Positions 10,874 to 22,038 of a stretch of 64,000 nucleotides of DNA are shown in pieces (positions within the stretch are counted from its first letter, which is position 1; each line of letters opens with the position of its first letter). The translations under genes and the position numbers were made by a program. Location of the stretch: the NCBI RefSeq assembly GCF_045679555.1, contig NC_092092.1:22434969-22498968 (forward strand), given 5' to 3'. The DNA is from Salvelinus alpinus. Its lineage: Eukaryota; Chordata; Actinopteri; Salmoniformes; Salmonidae. The notes beneath the pieces are model-generated. The model ran no database searches and was not told the DNA's origin. It saw only the letters and a list, made by a program, of their open reading frames with translations.

Positions 10874-11824
10874 CCTATGTCTGTAACCTCTAATCAAGGA
10901 CTTTGGCAGACTCAGAGGCATGGCACACTTTGAGTGTCTTTAAAGGGACTGTCTCTGGTTCTACAGAGGTCTATTCAGAAACGCTTTTTTCACTGGGGAC
11001 AACCCCCTGAGGTGAAGATGCACAGTGTTAATTAAGGGAGTGAGATCGGATTTACGGGATCCATCCAACAGTTCATGTGCAGAGAATTAGTCAGCTCACT
11101 GTTTTAATCTGTAGATGGACTCACATTTAAATCAACATGCAAATCACACCTGTTCCCCACTTCTTTTCTCATGCCTCATTTACATATGAGCAGCTTTTGG
11201 TTTGGCTCTTTGAAAATGTCAGCGCAGATAACAATCAATGGGAGTGGCTGTACATTGTATTGTGCTTAGAATGCAACTGTTTTGAAACTATTCCCTTCTC
11301 AGTTTCAATGGGCATGATGCTCCTGTGACCCAATGACATGTGCCTTAATTTCTTAGTCGCCATTTGAGGAACAGCACATTCATATGAATGTTTTTCTCTT
11401 GTCAAAGCTCTTTTCTTATCATGGAAGACTTCAGTTACTGTTTTTGTCAATCGTGTACAAGCATTTCTTGGAACAATGTCGATTTTCAAAACAGTTTACA
11501 CAAGACACAGAACCTTATGGCCTTTCGCAAAACAGTAAATACATTTTCAAACTGTAGTTGCCATCTCAAAACATAAATATACTGAACAAAAATAAAATAT
11601 GTAAAATATTGGTCCCATGTTTCATAGGCTGAAATAAAAGAGCAAAGACATTTTCCATACGCACAAAAACCTATTTTCTTCTCAAATTTTGTTCACAAAT
11701 TTGTTTACATCCCTGATAGTGAGCATTTCTTCTTTGCCAAGATAATGCATCCACCTGACAGGTGTGGCATATCAAGAAGCTGATTAAACAGCATGACACA
11801 GGTGCACCTTGTGCTGAGGACAAT

Positions 11825-12437
11825 TTATTTAAAGGGGGAGATCAAGCTGATCCTAACTGTTATAGGTCTATTTCTATTTTGCCCTGTTTATCAAAAGTGT
11901 TGGAAAAACTTGTCAATAATCAACTGACTGGCTTTCTTGATGACTATAGCATTCTATAGCATTCTCTCTGGTATCTCAGGTTATGGATGTGTCACTGCAA
12001 CCTTAAAGGTCGTCAATAATGTCACCATTGCCCTTGATTCTAAGCAAAGTTGTGCTGCTATTTTTATTGACTTGGCCAAAGCTTTTGATACGGTAGACCA
12101 TTCCATTCTTGTGGGCCGGCTAAGGAGTATTGGTGTCTCTGAGGGGTCTTTGGCTTGGTTTGCTAACTACCTCTCTCAAAGAGTGCAGTGTATAAACAAC
12201 ATAGCTCAGGCAGTAGGAAGCTCTCTCATCCATTTATATGCAGATGACACAGTCTTATACTCAGCTGGCCCCTCCCCGGATTTTGTGTTGAATGCTCTTC
12301 AACAAAGCTTTGTCTGCCCTTAACTTTGTTCTGAACACCTTCAAAACAAAAGTCATGTGGTTTGGTAAGAAGAATGCCCCTCTCCCCACAGGTGTGATTA
12401 CTACCTCTGAGGGTTTAGAGCTTGAGGTAGTCACCTC
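11825..12437 (+). pseudogene. LINE reverse transcriptase fragment, N-terminal part
   Basis: Two overlapping frames carry YRSISILPCLSKVLEKLVN, then AAIFIDLAKAFDTVDHSIL and the catalytic LYADDTVLYSAG (YADD box). A frameshift separates them near 11950. Compared with the opposite-strand copy, about 30 residues around the GVPQGSILGP block are missing, between RVQCI and the YADD region. This copy cannot be active. Confidence 0.85.
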
Positions 12438-12827
12438 ATTTTATTTATTTAACGTTTATTTAACCAGGTAGGCAAGTTGAGAACAAGTTCTCATTTACAA
12501 TTGCGACCTGACCAAGATAAAGCAAAGCAGTTCGACACATACAACAACACAGAGTTACACATGGAGTAAAACAAACATACAGTCAATAATACAGTAGAAA
12601 AATAAGTCTATATACAATGTGAGCAAATAAGGTGAGATAAGGGAGGTAAAGGCAAAAAAAAGGCCATGGTGGCGAAGTAAATACAATATAGCAAGTAAAA
12701 CACTGGAATGGTAGATTTGCAGTGGAAGAATGTGCAAAGTAGAAATAGAAATAATGGGGTGCAAAGTAGCAAAATAAATAAATACAGTAGGGGAAGAGGT
12801 AGTTGTTTGGGCTAAATTATAGATGGG

Positions 12828-14223
12828 CTATGTACAGGTGCAGTAATCTGTGAGCTGCTCTGACAGCTGGTGCTTAAAGCTAGTGAAGGAGATAAGTGTT
12901 TCCAGTTTCAAAGATTTTTGTAGTTCGTTCCAGTCATTGGCAGCAGAGAACTGGAAGGAGAGGCGGCCAAAGTAGGAATTGGCTTTGGGGGTGACCAGAG
13001 AGATATACCTGCTGGAGCGCGTGCTGCAGGTGGGTGCTGCTATGGTGACCAGCGAGCTGAGATAAGGGGGGACTTTACCTAGCAGGGTCTTGTAGATGAC
13101 CTGGAGCCAGTGGGTTTGGCGACGAGTATGAAGCGAGGGCCAGCCAACGAGAGCGTACAGGTCACAGTGGAGGGTAGTATATGGGGCTTTGGTGACAAAA
13201 CGGATGGCACTGTGATAGACTGCATCCAATTTATTGAGTAGGGTATTGGAGGCTATTTTGTAAATGACATCGCCGAAGTCGAGGATCGGTAGGATGGTCA
13301 GTTTTACGAGGATATGTTTGGCAGCATGAGTAAAGGATGCTTTTTTGCAAAATAGGAAGCCAATTCTAGATTTAACTTTGGATTGGAGATGTTTGATGTG
13401 AGTCTGGAAGGAGAGTTTACAGTCTAACCAGACACCTAGGTATTTGTAGTTGTCCACATATTCTAAGTCAGAACCGTCCATAGTAGTGATGCTGGACGGG
13501 CGGGCAGGTGCAGGCAGCGATCGGTTGAAGAGCATGCATTTAGTTTGACTTGTATTTAAGAGCAGTTGGAGGCCACGGAAGGAGAGTTGTATGGCATTGA
13601 AGCTCGTCTGGAGGGTTGTTAACACAGTGTCCAAAGAAGGGCCAGAAGTATACAGAATGGTGTCGTCTGCGTAGAGGTGGATCAGAGACTCACCAGCAGC
13701 AAGAGCGACATCATTGATGTATACAGAGAAGAGAGTCGGCCCAAGAATTGAACCCTGTGGCACCCCCATAGAGACTGCCAGAGGCCCGGACAACAGGCCC
13801 TCCGACTTGACACACTGAACTCTATCAGAGAAGTAGTTGGTGAACCAGGCGAGGTGAGAAACCAAGGCTATTGAGTCTGCCGATGAGGATGTGGTGATTG
13901 ACAGAGTCGAAAGCTTTGGCCAGGTCAATGAATACGGCTGCACAGTATTGTTTCTTATCGATGGCGGTTAAGATATCGTTTAGGACCTTGAGCGTGGCTG
14001 AGGTGCACCCATGACCAGCTCTGAAACCAGATTGCATAGCGGAGAAGGTGCGGTGGGATTCTAAATGGTCGGTAATCTGTTTGTTGACTTGGCTTTCGAA
14101 GACCTTAGAAAGGCAGGGTAGGATAGATATAGGTCTGTAGCGGTTTGGGTCAAGAGTGTCCCCCCCTTTGAAGAGGGGGATGACCGCAGCTGCTTTCCAA
14201 TCTTTGGGAATCTCAGATGACAC
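12828..14223 (-). pseudogene. LINE reverse transcriptase, broken ORF
   Basis: Two overlapping frames (13825-14223 and 12828-13943) together give most of an RT: PLFKGGDTLDPNRYRPISIL, VFIDLAKAFDSVNHHILI, GVPQGSILGPTLFSVYINDV, the catalytic LYADDTILYTSG, then YKYLGVWLDCKLSF and the C-terminal DFGDVIYK and HSAIRFVTKAPY blocks. A frameshift near 13850-13940 joins the two halves. Catalytic residues are kept, so inactivation is by frameshift only. Confidence 0.88.
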
Positions 14224-14274
14224 GAAAGAGAGATTGAACAGGCTAGTAATAGGGGTTGCAACAATTTTGGCAGA

Positions 14275-14577
14275 TCATTTTAGAAAGAAAGGGTCCAGAT
14301 TGTCTAGCCCGGCTGATTTGTAGGGGTCCAGATTTTGCCGCTCTTTCAGAACATCAGCTGACTGGATTTGGGAGAAGGAGAAATGGGGAAGGCTTGGGCG
14401 AGTTGCTGTGGGGGGTGCAGTGCTGTTGACTGGGGTAGGGGTAGCCAGGTGGAAAGCATGGCCAGCCGTAGAAAAATGCTTATGGAAATTCTCAATTATA
14501 GTGGATTTATCGGTGGTGACAGAGTTTCCTATCCTCAGTGCAGTGGGCAGCTGGGAGGAGGAGCTCTTATTCTCCAT
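14275..14577 (-). pseudogene. LINE ORF2, linker between endonuclease and RT
   Basis: A 100-codon frame contains ADVLKERQNLDPYKSAGLDNLDPFFLK, the conserved block just ahead of the RT domain in L2-type LINEs. A stop after FFLK separates it from the RT frame. Confidence 0.75.
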
Positions 14578-14667
14578 GGACTTTACAGTGTCCCAGAACT
14601 TTTTTGAGTTTGTGTTGCAGGAAGCAAATTTCTGCTTGAAAAAGCTAGTCTTGGCTTTTCTAACTGC

Positions 14668-15500
14668 CTATGTATATTGGTTGTTCGATGCTAATGCAGA
14701 ACGCCACAGGATGTTTTTGTGTTGGTTAAGGGCAGTCAGGTCTGGAGAGAACCAAGGGCTATATCTGTTCCTGGTTCTACATTTCTTGAATGGGGCATGC
14801 TTATTTAAGATGGTGAGGAAGGCATTTAAAAAAAATAACCAGGCATCCTCTACTGACGGGATGAGGCCAATATCCTTCCAGGATACCTGGGCCAGGTCGA
14901 TTAGAAAGGCCTGCTCGCTGAAGTGTTTCAGGGAGCGTTTGACAGTGATTAGTGGAGGTCGTTTGATCGCTGACCAATTACGGATGCAGGCAATGAGGCA
15001 GTGATCGCTGAGATCTTGGTTGAAAACAGCAGAGGTGTATTTAGAGGGAAAGTTGGTTAGGATGATATCTATGAGGGTGCCCGTGTTTACGGCTTTGGGG
15101 TGGTACCTGGTAGGTTCATTGATCATTTGTGTGAGATTGAGGGCATCAAGCTTAGATTGTAGGATGGCATGTCCCAGATTGTAGTTAAGCATGTCCCAGT
15201 TTAGGTCACCTAGCAGCACGAGCTCTGAAGATAGATGGGGGGCAATAAGTTCACATATGGTGTCCAGAGCACAGCTGGGGGCAGAGGGTGGTCTATAGCA
15301 GGCGGCAACGGTGAGAGACTTGTTTTTAGAGTGGTGGATTTTTAAAAGTAGAAGTTCAAATTGTTTGGGTACAGACCTGGATAGTAGGACAGAACTCCGC
15401 AGGCTATCTCTGCAGTAGATTGCAACACTGCCCCCTTTGGCAGTTCTATCTTGTCTGAAAATGTTGTAGTTAGGGGTGGAGATTTCTTCCTAAGCCAGGA
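14668..15500 (-). pseudogene. LINE apurinic-like endonuclease, broken ORF
   Basis: The frame at 14668-15219 encodes LLGDLNWDMLN, IDIILTNFPSKYTSAVF and the catalytic SDHCLIACI. The last has the SDH signature of APE-type endonucleases. Upstream, to about 15500, minus-strand sequence continues the domain (a CYRPPSAP-like block). The N-terminal start is degraded. Confidence 0.8.
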
Positions 15501-15732
15501 TTCAGTGAACTGGCTAACTTCTGGCTAGCTTCTGTTGTGGATTTCAGATTTGAGGTGAATAATACTTCTTCTTTTTTTTAATTGGTGAGGCGGGTTGCAG
15601 GAGAGTGTTTTGAAGTTGAGTTTTTAGAAAAAAATATATATAAAAAGATATGCGAAGAAAATATGTAAATAGATATATACACGGGACACGACAAGACGAG
15701 GACAAAGGACGTCTGACTGCTATGCCATCTTG

Positions 15733-16135
15733 AATGAATGACAAGTACTTGGGAATATGGCTAGACGGTACACTGTCCTTCTCTCAGCATATATCAAAGC
15801 TGCAGGCTAAAGTTAAATCTAGACTTGGTTTCCTCTATCGTAATCGCACCTCTTTCACCCCAGCTGCCAAATTAACCCTGATTCAGATGACCATCCTTCC
15901 CATGCTAGATTACGGAGACATAATTTATAGATCAGCAGGTAAGGGTGCTCTCAAGCGGCTAGATGTTCTTTACCATTCGGCCATCAGATTTTCCATCAAT
16001 GCTCCTTATAGGGAACATCACTATGCTCTATACTCCTCTGTAAACAGGCCATCTCTGTATACCCATCGCAAGACACACTGGTTGATGCTTATTTATAAAA
16101 CCGTCTTAGGCTCCCTCCACACTCCCTCCATCTGA
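15733..16135 (+). pseudogene. LINE reverse transcriptase fragment, C-terminal part of outer LINE
   Basis: This frame continues the outer LINE after the inner insertion: KYLGIWLDGTLSFSQHISKL, LTLIQMTILPMLDYGDIIYR, HSAIRFSINAPYREHHYALY. The same blocks occur in the antisense inner copy, so the two are relatives. It ends in a frameshift near 16110 and is followed by about 600 bp of decayed 3' sequence with repeated TGTTGTGCTGCTACCATG-type words (16430-16560). Confidence 0.85.
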
Positions 16136-16796
16136 GATATCTACTGCAGCCCTCATCCTCCACATACAACACCCGTTCTGCCAGTCACATTCTGTTAAAG
16201 GTCCCCAAAGCACACACATCCCTGGGTCGCTCGTCTTTTCAGTCCGCTGCAGCTCAGCTAGTGACTGGAACGAGCTGCAACAAACACTCAAACTGGACAG
16301 TTTTATCTCAATCTCTTCATTCAAAATCTCAATAAGGGACACTCTTACTGACAGTTGTGGCTGCTTTGCATGATGCATTGTTGTCTCAACCTTCTTGCCC
16401 TTTGTGCTGTTGCCTGTGCCCAATAATGTTTGTACCATGTTTTGTGCTGCTACCATGTTGTGCTGCTGCCATGTTGTGCTGCTACCATGTTGTTGTCATG
16501 TTGTGTTGCTACCATGCTGTGTTGTCATGTGTTGCTGCCTTGCTATGTTGTTGTCTTAGGTCTCTCTTTATGTAGTGTTGTCTCTCTTGTCATGGTGTGT
16601 GTTTTGTCCTATATCTTAGATTTTTTTTAAATCCCAGCTCCCGTCCCCGCAGGAGGCCTTTTGCCTTTCGGTAGGCCGTCATTATAAATAAGAATTTGTT
16701 TGTAATTTAACTGACTTGCCTAGTTAAATAAAGGTTAAATAAATCAAATACAAATAAAAGGCCACTCTAAAATGTGCAGTGTTGTCACACAGCACA

Positions 16797-17776
16797 ATGC
16801 CACAGATTTCTCATGTTTTGAGAGAGCGTACAATTGGCACACTGACTGCAGGAATGTCCATCAGAGCTGTTGCCAGAGAATTGAATGTTGATTTCTCTAG
16901 CATAAGCCGCCTCCAATGTCGTTTTAGAGAATTTGGCTGTACATCCAACTGGCCTCACAACCGCAGACCACGTGTAACCACGCCAGCCCAGGACCTCCAC
17001 ATCCGGTTTCTTCACCTGTGGGATCGTCTGACACTAGCCACCCGGACAGCTGATGAAACTGTGGGTTTGCACGAGAAAAACTATTCTCCACAAACTCTCA
17101 GCTCATCTGCGTGCTCGTTGTACTCACCAGGGTCTTGACCTGACTGCAGTTCGGCGTCGTAACCGACTTCATTGTGCAAATGCTCATCTTCGATGGCCAC
17201 TGGCACACTGGAGAAGTGTGCTCTTCACGGATTAATCCTGATTTCAAATGTACTGGGCAGATGGCGTTGTGTGGGTGAGCGGTTTGCTGATGTCAATGTA
17301 GTGAACAGAGTGCCCCATGGTGTTGGTGGTGTTATCGTATGGGCAGGCATAAGCTACAGACAACGAACACAATTGCATTTTATCGATGGCAATTTGAATA
17401 CACAGAAGTACAGTGACAAGATCCTGAGGCCCATTGTCGTGCCATTCATCTGCGCCATCACCTCATGTTTCAATATGATAAGACACGGCACCATGTCCCA
17501 AGGATCTGTACACAATTCATGGAAGCTGAAAATGGCCCACTTCTTCCTTGGCCTGCATACTCACCAGACATGTCACCCATTGAGCATGTTTGGGATGCTC
17601 TGGATCGACATGTACGACAGTGTGTTCCAGTTCCCGCCAATATCCAGCAACTTCGCACAGCCATTGAAGAGGAGTGGGACAGTATTCGACAGGCCACAAT
17701 CAACAGCCTGATCAACACTATGCGAAGTAGATGTGTCGCGCTGCATGAGGCAAATTATGGTCACACCAGATACTGA
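16797..17776 (+). pseudogene. Tc1-like transposase, multiply frameshifted
   Basis: The start is ATG 16797-16799, giving [20 protein letters not shown] and an HTH-like stretch ([20 protein letters not shown]). Later blocks (HQGLDLTAVRRRNRLHCANA, HLRWPLAHWRSVLFTD, VGGVIVWAGISYRQRTQLHF, PWPAYSPDMSPIEHVWDALD) fall in different frames, so several small indels have broken the gene. The PDMSPIEHVWD block carries the last acidic region of the DDE catalytic core. The stop is TGA 17774-17776. The element is a fossil. Confidence 0.88.
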
Positions 17777-18427
17777 CTGGTTATCTGATCCACACCTCTA
17801 CCTTTTTTAAAGGTATCTGTGACCGACAGCTGCATATCTGTAATCCCAGTCATATGAAATCTATAGATTAGGGCCTAATGAATTTATTTAAATTCCTTAT
17901 ACAACTCAGTAAAATCTTTGAAAATGTTGTATGTTGCGTTTATATTTTTGTTCAGTATATACATTCATCAAAACCATATATCAGCAAAATTGCAAATACA
18001 TTCATCAAAAGAACATGACTGTCTGCAAAGGGTGACAAAATGGTAAAGCATCATCCAAAACACAACCAAAACAAACTGCAAATGCATACAAAAAGTTTGT
18101 AGTCACACACTTGATATAGTCATTGTATGCAAGGAATATGGGACCAAATACTGAAGACATTCAGACTGGTTGGTTTGACAGTTGCTGGACCTGGGTTCAA
18201 GTCCCAGTTGGGGCTACAGCTACCCCTCGAATTTCATACAATATACTTTCATGGTCGGTTTCATTGACTTGCCCATATTTTTACCTACAACTTCTGAGTC
18301 CGTTGGAGAGGATCACCTCTGATCTACAAATAGTATTCCTTGCAAAATAATAGGTTTTGTGCGATTTAATATTGACAGAGCTACGCTTCCCATGGCTTAG
18401 GCAATCCCTCAACTACATGCCAGACAT

Positions 18428-18465
18428 TGATTGATTGATTGAGATTGATTGATTGATTGATTGGA
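18428..18465. repeat. (ATTG)n microsatellite
   Basis: Nine or so GATT units with one GAGATT interruption. Confidence 0.85.
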
Positions 18466-18993
18466 GACAGCTTGTGCCAATTACAGAACATTTCCTAGGA
18501 TTTCCTACCTTCAGCAACTCTAGTGAATAATGCTGGAAATGCCAGTGAAAGCAGTGCCTCAAAAAGTGCCCCAAAACTCCTGGTCCTAGTCATACCGTAC
18601 TTCATACTCATACATGGTCATGATGCAAAATGAAACTGTACGTCTCATTTACAGCAGGTACTTAAGGTTATTCACCCCATAGGCATAGTGTACATAGTTA
18701 CCATGATCACCTTGTTTGTCTTGCTTTTGGATAACACGGTCAGCGTTGGTTACACCCACTGCCGATTGCAAAACAGAGCTCGCAGCTCAACTTCCTGAAT
18801 TGAAACAGAATACAAGAGAGTCCTGAGCTAGAATTTCACATCGGCCTACCATAAACCTACGTTTTAACCCTTGATAATGTGCAACAATGGGGTAACTGCC
18901 AGATGATAACACAGCCACCCACTTTGAATGCAAAGTTATTTTCAGACCACCACATCTGCCCACCTGTCATGTCAACGGCTGTTGGCTGACTTA

Positions 18994-19136
18994 GGGAGAA
19001 TCTCAATTGCATTCTCCTCACGTCCTCTCTCCTTCTCAAAACCCATTGGAGAAGTTCAAGAGGTAGGGAGGTAGGAAGGAAGAGAGGTAGGAGGAAGTAG
19101 AGAGGACGCGAGGAGTATGCAATTGAGATTCTCCCC
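18994..19136. mobile_element. Fold-back MITE, TIR GGGAGAATCTCAATTGCAT
   Basis: The left end GGGAGAATCTCAATTGCATT and the right end are inverted repeats of about 35 bp, reading on into CTCCTCACGTCCTCTC and GAGAGGACGCGAGGAG. The interior is purine-rich and has no coding capacity. The termini share TCTCAATTG with the perp 3' UTR element. Confidence 0.75.
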
Positions 19137-19703
19137 TAGTACCCACGCTAACGCTATTCCTCCCTCCCACGCACTCCTGAAATGTCACCTCTGCCCAACA
19201 ACATATATCCCCTCCCTCACCCTAACTCTCCCTCAGCAGCGGTAGCTTCTGATGAAGACTTTCCTTTCAGCTGTGACTCAACTGTGAGGATTCTGAAGGG
19301 GGTTGCCTGCTTTTCAAGCACTATGGGCCAAGGCCATGAGAGGTCAGACGTGTGGGTTTACTTTCAGAATTACATTGTTAGAAAGAGTGAAAAAAATTAA
19401 ATGAGAATTTTGTTAAAGTGAAACACGTATGTGTGTGTGAGAACCAAGATGCTTTAGAAACGTAATGTGGATGGTTTAGCTAAAAATATGAGCAAGTCAA
19501 TGTGGTAGTGTTGAGCTGCACTTTGGCACAGGCCCATAGGCCCATATGTCTCCACTGGAAAACACAGCACACATCAGTAATAGAATCACTCTAAAAACAA
19601 AAAAAACAGAATAATGTCATTATTGAAAACCAGTCATTGAGCAATATCCAGTTACCCACATACGAAATGTAGAAATATGTTCTGTAGAGTTTGTTCATAC
19701 GCA

Positions 19704-19813
<110 letters not shown>

Positions 19814-20262
19814 GTTGATACGCAAGCACACGCACACACATGTATACACACACTGTGTTGAAATAAGCAACAAGACAATGTCAGGTTTTCTTAATAAAAA
19901 TAGTTCATTTCAGGACAACATATAAATAAGTATTGAAACGCACAATACAGATAATATTTGATATGAATAAATACTTAACAAACAAAACAAAGCTTTTCAT
20001 ACAATACCCTATTATTGAAAGGTTACACAAAAATGTATCTCACAACTTTTGCATGTTTTGTTACAACTTTGCGTGTTTAAGTCTAACATTGGAATGTCCC
20101 TATGCATGTCAAGGAAAGTACCATCCTAAATTCCGGAGCAGCTTATTAAGTATTGTGCAAGTAGTACGTGATGATCAGAGTTCCGACCCATAACCAAAGA
20201 GCACGTACTCCTTTGATGTCTCGTAATGAACTGACAACTAATTGCCCTTATATTATATTATG

Positions 20263-21753
20263 TTTATTATCTGATTAAAGACCAGATCTCTATCTAGGCT
20301 ACCATAACTCTAATTTTTAACAGACGTCAGATATGCATATTGAACAGACGTTCTTTTGTTTCAACATTGCGTTGGTTAAGAGGTCACGAGAATGCTTTGT
20401 AGATGATGGCACGTTTTTTGGCAGGAACAAAAATGTCAGTTCAAATATATAGATATAAAAGAAGAAAAGGAATGTCAGTTTGCTTGCGCATATCACACAG
20501 GTGTGAGTACTGGAGTGAGGCATCGTGTGAGCAGAGCAGATTTCAGCAGAGCCCCTATGATGAAGTGGTACTGTACTGCAAGCCAGGTTCTATGGGTGGA
20601 GAGGTATTTTACTGCAGGCTGGAGCCTACCAGCTCATGGTAGCTAAGAGCACTGGCTGCCATGCCACAGCTACATGGTGTGAACCAAGTCTTTCGTTTTT
20701 TCCTCACAGGTGTATTTGTTTACCTTCTCATGGCCTCCCTCCCTCCTCTGACTGAGGTATTGAGCTCTAAGGGGATTTCTCCTGCACTTATGTTTTCTTT
20801 CCTTTCCTTTCAAACACACACTCCTTTCTTCACTGGCAATCCCCTTGGACGAGATCAACTGAACTCTGCTCTTATCTTTCTCTGTAAGTTAGTCATTAAC
20901 TAGGAGTCTGTGTGAAGGTAATTGCCCAGCATTAACAGAGGCCACATATAGAACATACTGTAACGCGGTACTACTCTCAGGGCAAGCATTAACTTGTATT
21001 TCTACAGTACAGATACAAAAGTGGTCAACAGCAAACAAGAACACAACCACAAAAGGCAACAGCATCTGTACTGCCAGCAGACATCTATGCGGCGGTGGGA
21101 GAGGTTGAATATTATTGAGTTCTAACTACTGTTTTCTCTGTCATGTCACAGAACCTCCATGTTTGATTTCTGTACAAGTAGCACCATACTTTTAAGGGTC
21201 CTGCCCACTCGCAAATGCTCAGATACTGTACATTAGCTGTCTAGGTAGGTGCAGTTTTTGAGACTGTAACTACTCCTGTTTAAACCCGAATTTTGACTAA
21301 ACAAACTCATTTTGGCAGTGCGCGATGGCTTTGGCACAGCTTTGCACTTGTCAGGACTTTGGTCAATGAGGCTCTTAAACAAAAGCTGTGGTTTATCACA
21401 TTATTGTGTAGGTAGCTAGCTGCTTGATAGATAATTCCTTGGCCGTATTATTAAGCAGTTTACACATTGCGCTTTTTTCAAGATACAATCAGTAGTCCAG
21501 CATGATACAGTATGTACTTAGATACATACTGTACATATGTTGTCAGTTTTCTGACACGTATACCTCACCTCTCGTCCTGTACACGTGAGATAATAATAAT
21601 TGCACTAAGAGGTATTCTGCCGGCCATTTCTACTACCCCCGCTCTTCATGAACACATTTTAAAATGGGCTTTTGGCCGTAAGGTCACTAGTTTCAGAGAT
21701 GCATTGACTAGCATCGTGGCACGGCCATTTTAATCTTCCCTAAACTTTTGGGC
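20263..21753 (-). other. tnfaip3: tnfaip3 3' untranslated region (extent inferred)
   Basis: Minus-strand sequence downstream of the tnfaip3 stop codon has no coding signature. The first canonical AATAAA on the minus strand that I found is TTTATT on the plus strand at 20263-20268. That would give a 3' UTR of about 1.5 kb, comparable with mammalian A20. Other variant signals could be used earlier. Confidence 0.35.
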
Positions 21754-22038
21754 TCACCCCCTGTAGATCTGCTTAAAGAGGTCACATTCATTACAGTAGC
21801 CTTGCTTCTCTTGGTTAGCATAGTGGTCACAGCCTAGGGTTTTACAGCGCTGCTTTGTCTTCTCTTTAGGTGCCCCTGCCCTCTCCCTGCGACTCTCTCT
21901 CTGCCCCCGCGTGTTCCGTGTGTGGCACTCTGGACACAGGTCTGTGCAGCCGGGGGAGATGTTACTGCAGCCACTCCGCCTACATGTCGCCTGGGTCTGG
22001 GTCTGGGTCTGTCTGGTTCTTTCTGGTTTAGCTGTTCG
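21754..22038 (-). CDS. tnfaip3: tnfaip3 last coding exon (zinc fingers 6 and 7)
   Basis: Acceptor CTCTGCAG then CGAACAGC; the exon starts in phase 0. It encodes finger 6 ([13 protein letters not shown]...CPEC), a basic linker with [16 protein letters not shown], and finger 7 ([12 protein letters not shown]...CNEC), ending FKQIYRG and TGA at 21754-21756. Fingers 6 and 7 are expected to bind linear ubiquitin; finger 7 is the main M1-chain reader in mammals. Confidence 0.95.
   Translation of the reverse strand, partial: RTAKPERTRQTQTQTQATCRRSGCSNISPGCTDLCPECHTRNTRGQRESRRERAGAPKEKTKQRCKTLGCDHYANQEKQGYCNECDLFKQIYRG

Larger units (their letters stand above)
12439..15732 (-). mobile_element. Nearly full-length L2/RSg-1-like LINE, antisense, inside the first LINE
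   Basis: On the minus strand the element starts near 15732 with CAAGATGGCATAGCAGTCAG, runs through endonuclease and reverse transcriptase sequence, and ends with GGTTAAATAAACGTTAAATA AATAAA near 12439. Its 3.3-kb length is close to that of a complete element of this group. It interrupts the outer LINE exactly between the codons for LEVVTS and KYLGIW. The reading frame is broken at several points, so it is not autonomous now. Confidence 0.88.
11825..16749 (+). mobile_element. 5'-truncated L2/RSg-1-like LINE inside the Tc1 element
   Basis: The plus strand encodes reverse-transcriptase pieces at 11825-12437 and 15733-16135. The 3' end is TGACTTGCCTAGTTAAATAA AGG followed by an A/T-rich tail at 16705-16749. 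ACAAT before the start and ACAAAT after the end look like the target-site duplication. It begins within the RT domain (LFKGGDQADPN), so it is strongly 5'-truncated. It was later split by a second LINE at 12439-15732. Confidence 0.85.
11582..17955 (+). mobile_element. Tc1-like transposon, split by nested LINEs
   Basis: The left end CTGAACAAAAATAAAATATG and right end (GCGTTTATATTTTTGTTCAG) are inverted repeats. Both are flanked by TA (11580-11581 and 17956-17957). Left-side DNA runs to about 11824 and resumes at about 16750. Without the insertion the element would be about 1.45 kb, the usual Tc1 size. The transposase lies at 16797-17776 and is broken. The joined sequence across the insertion reads smoothly (GCTGAGGACAAT then AAAAGGCCACTC). 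Confidence 0.88.

Noticed and set aside
14408-15004. 198-codon plus-strand frame
   Set aside because: It is the antisense of the LINE endonuclease and linker region on the minus strand.
16357-16630. Cys/Val-rich frames (CCYHVV repeats)
   Set aside because: They come from TGTTGTGCTGCTACC repeats in decayed LINE 3' sequence.
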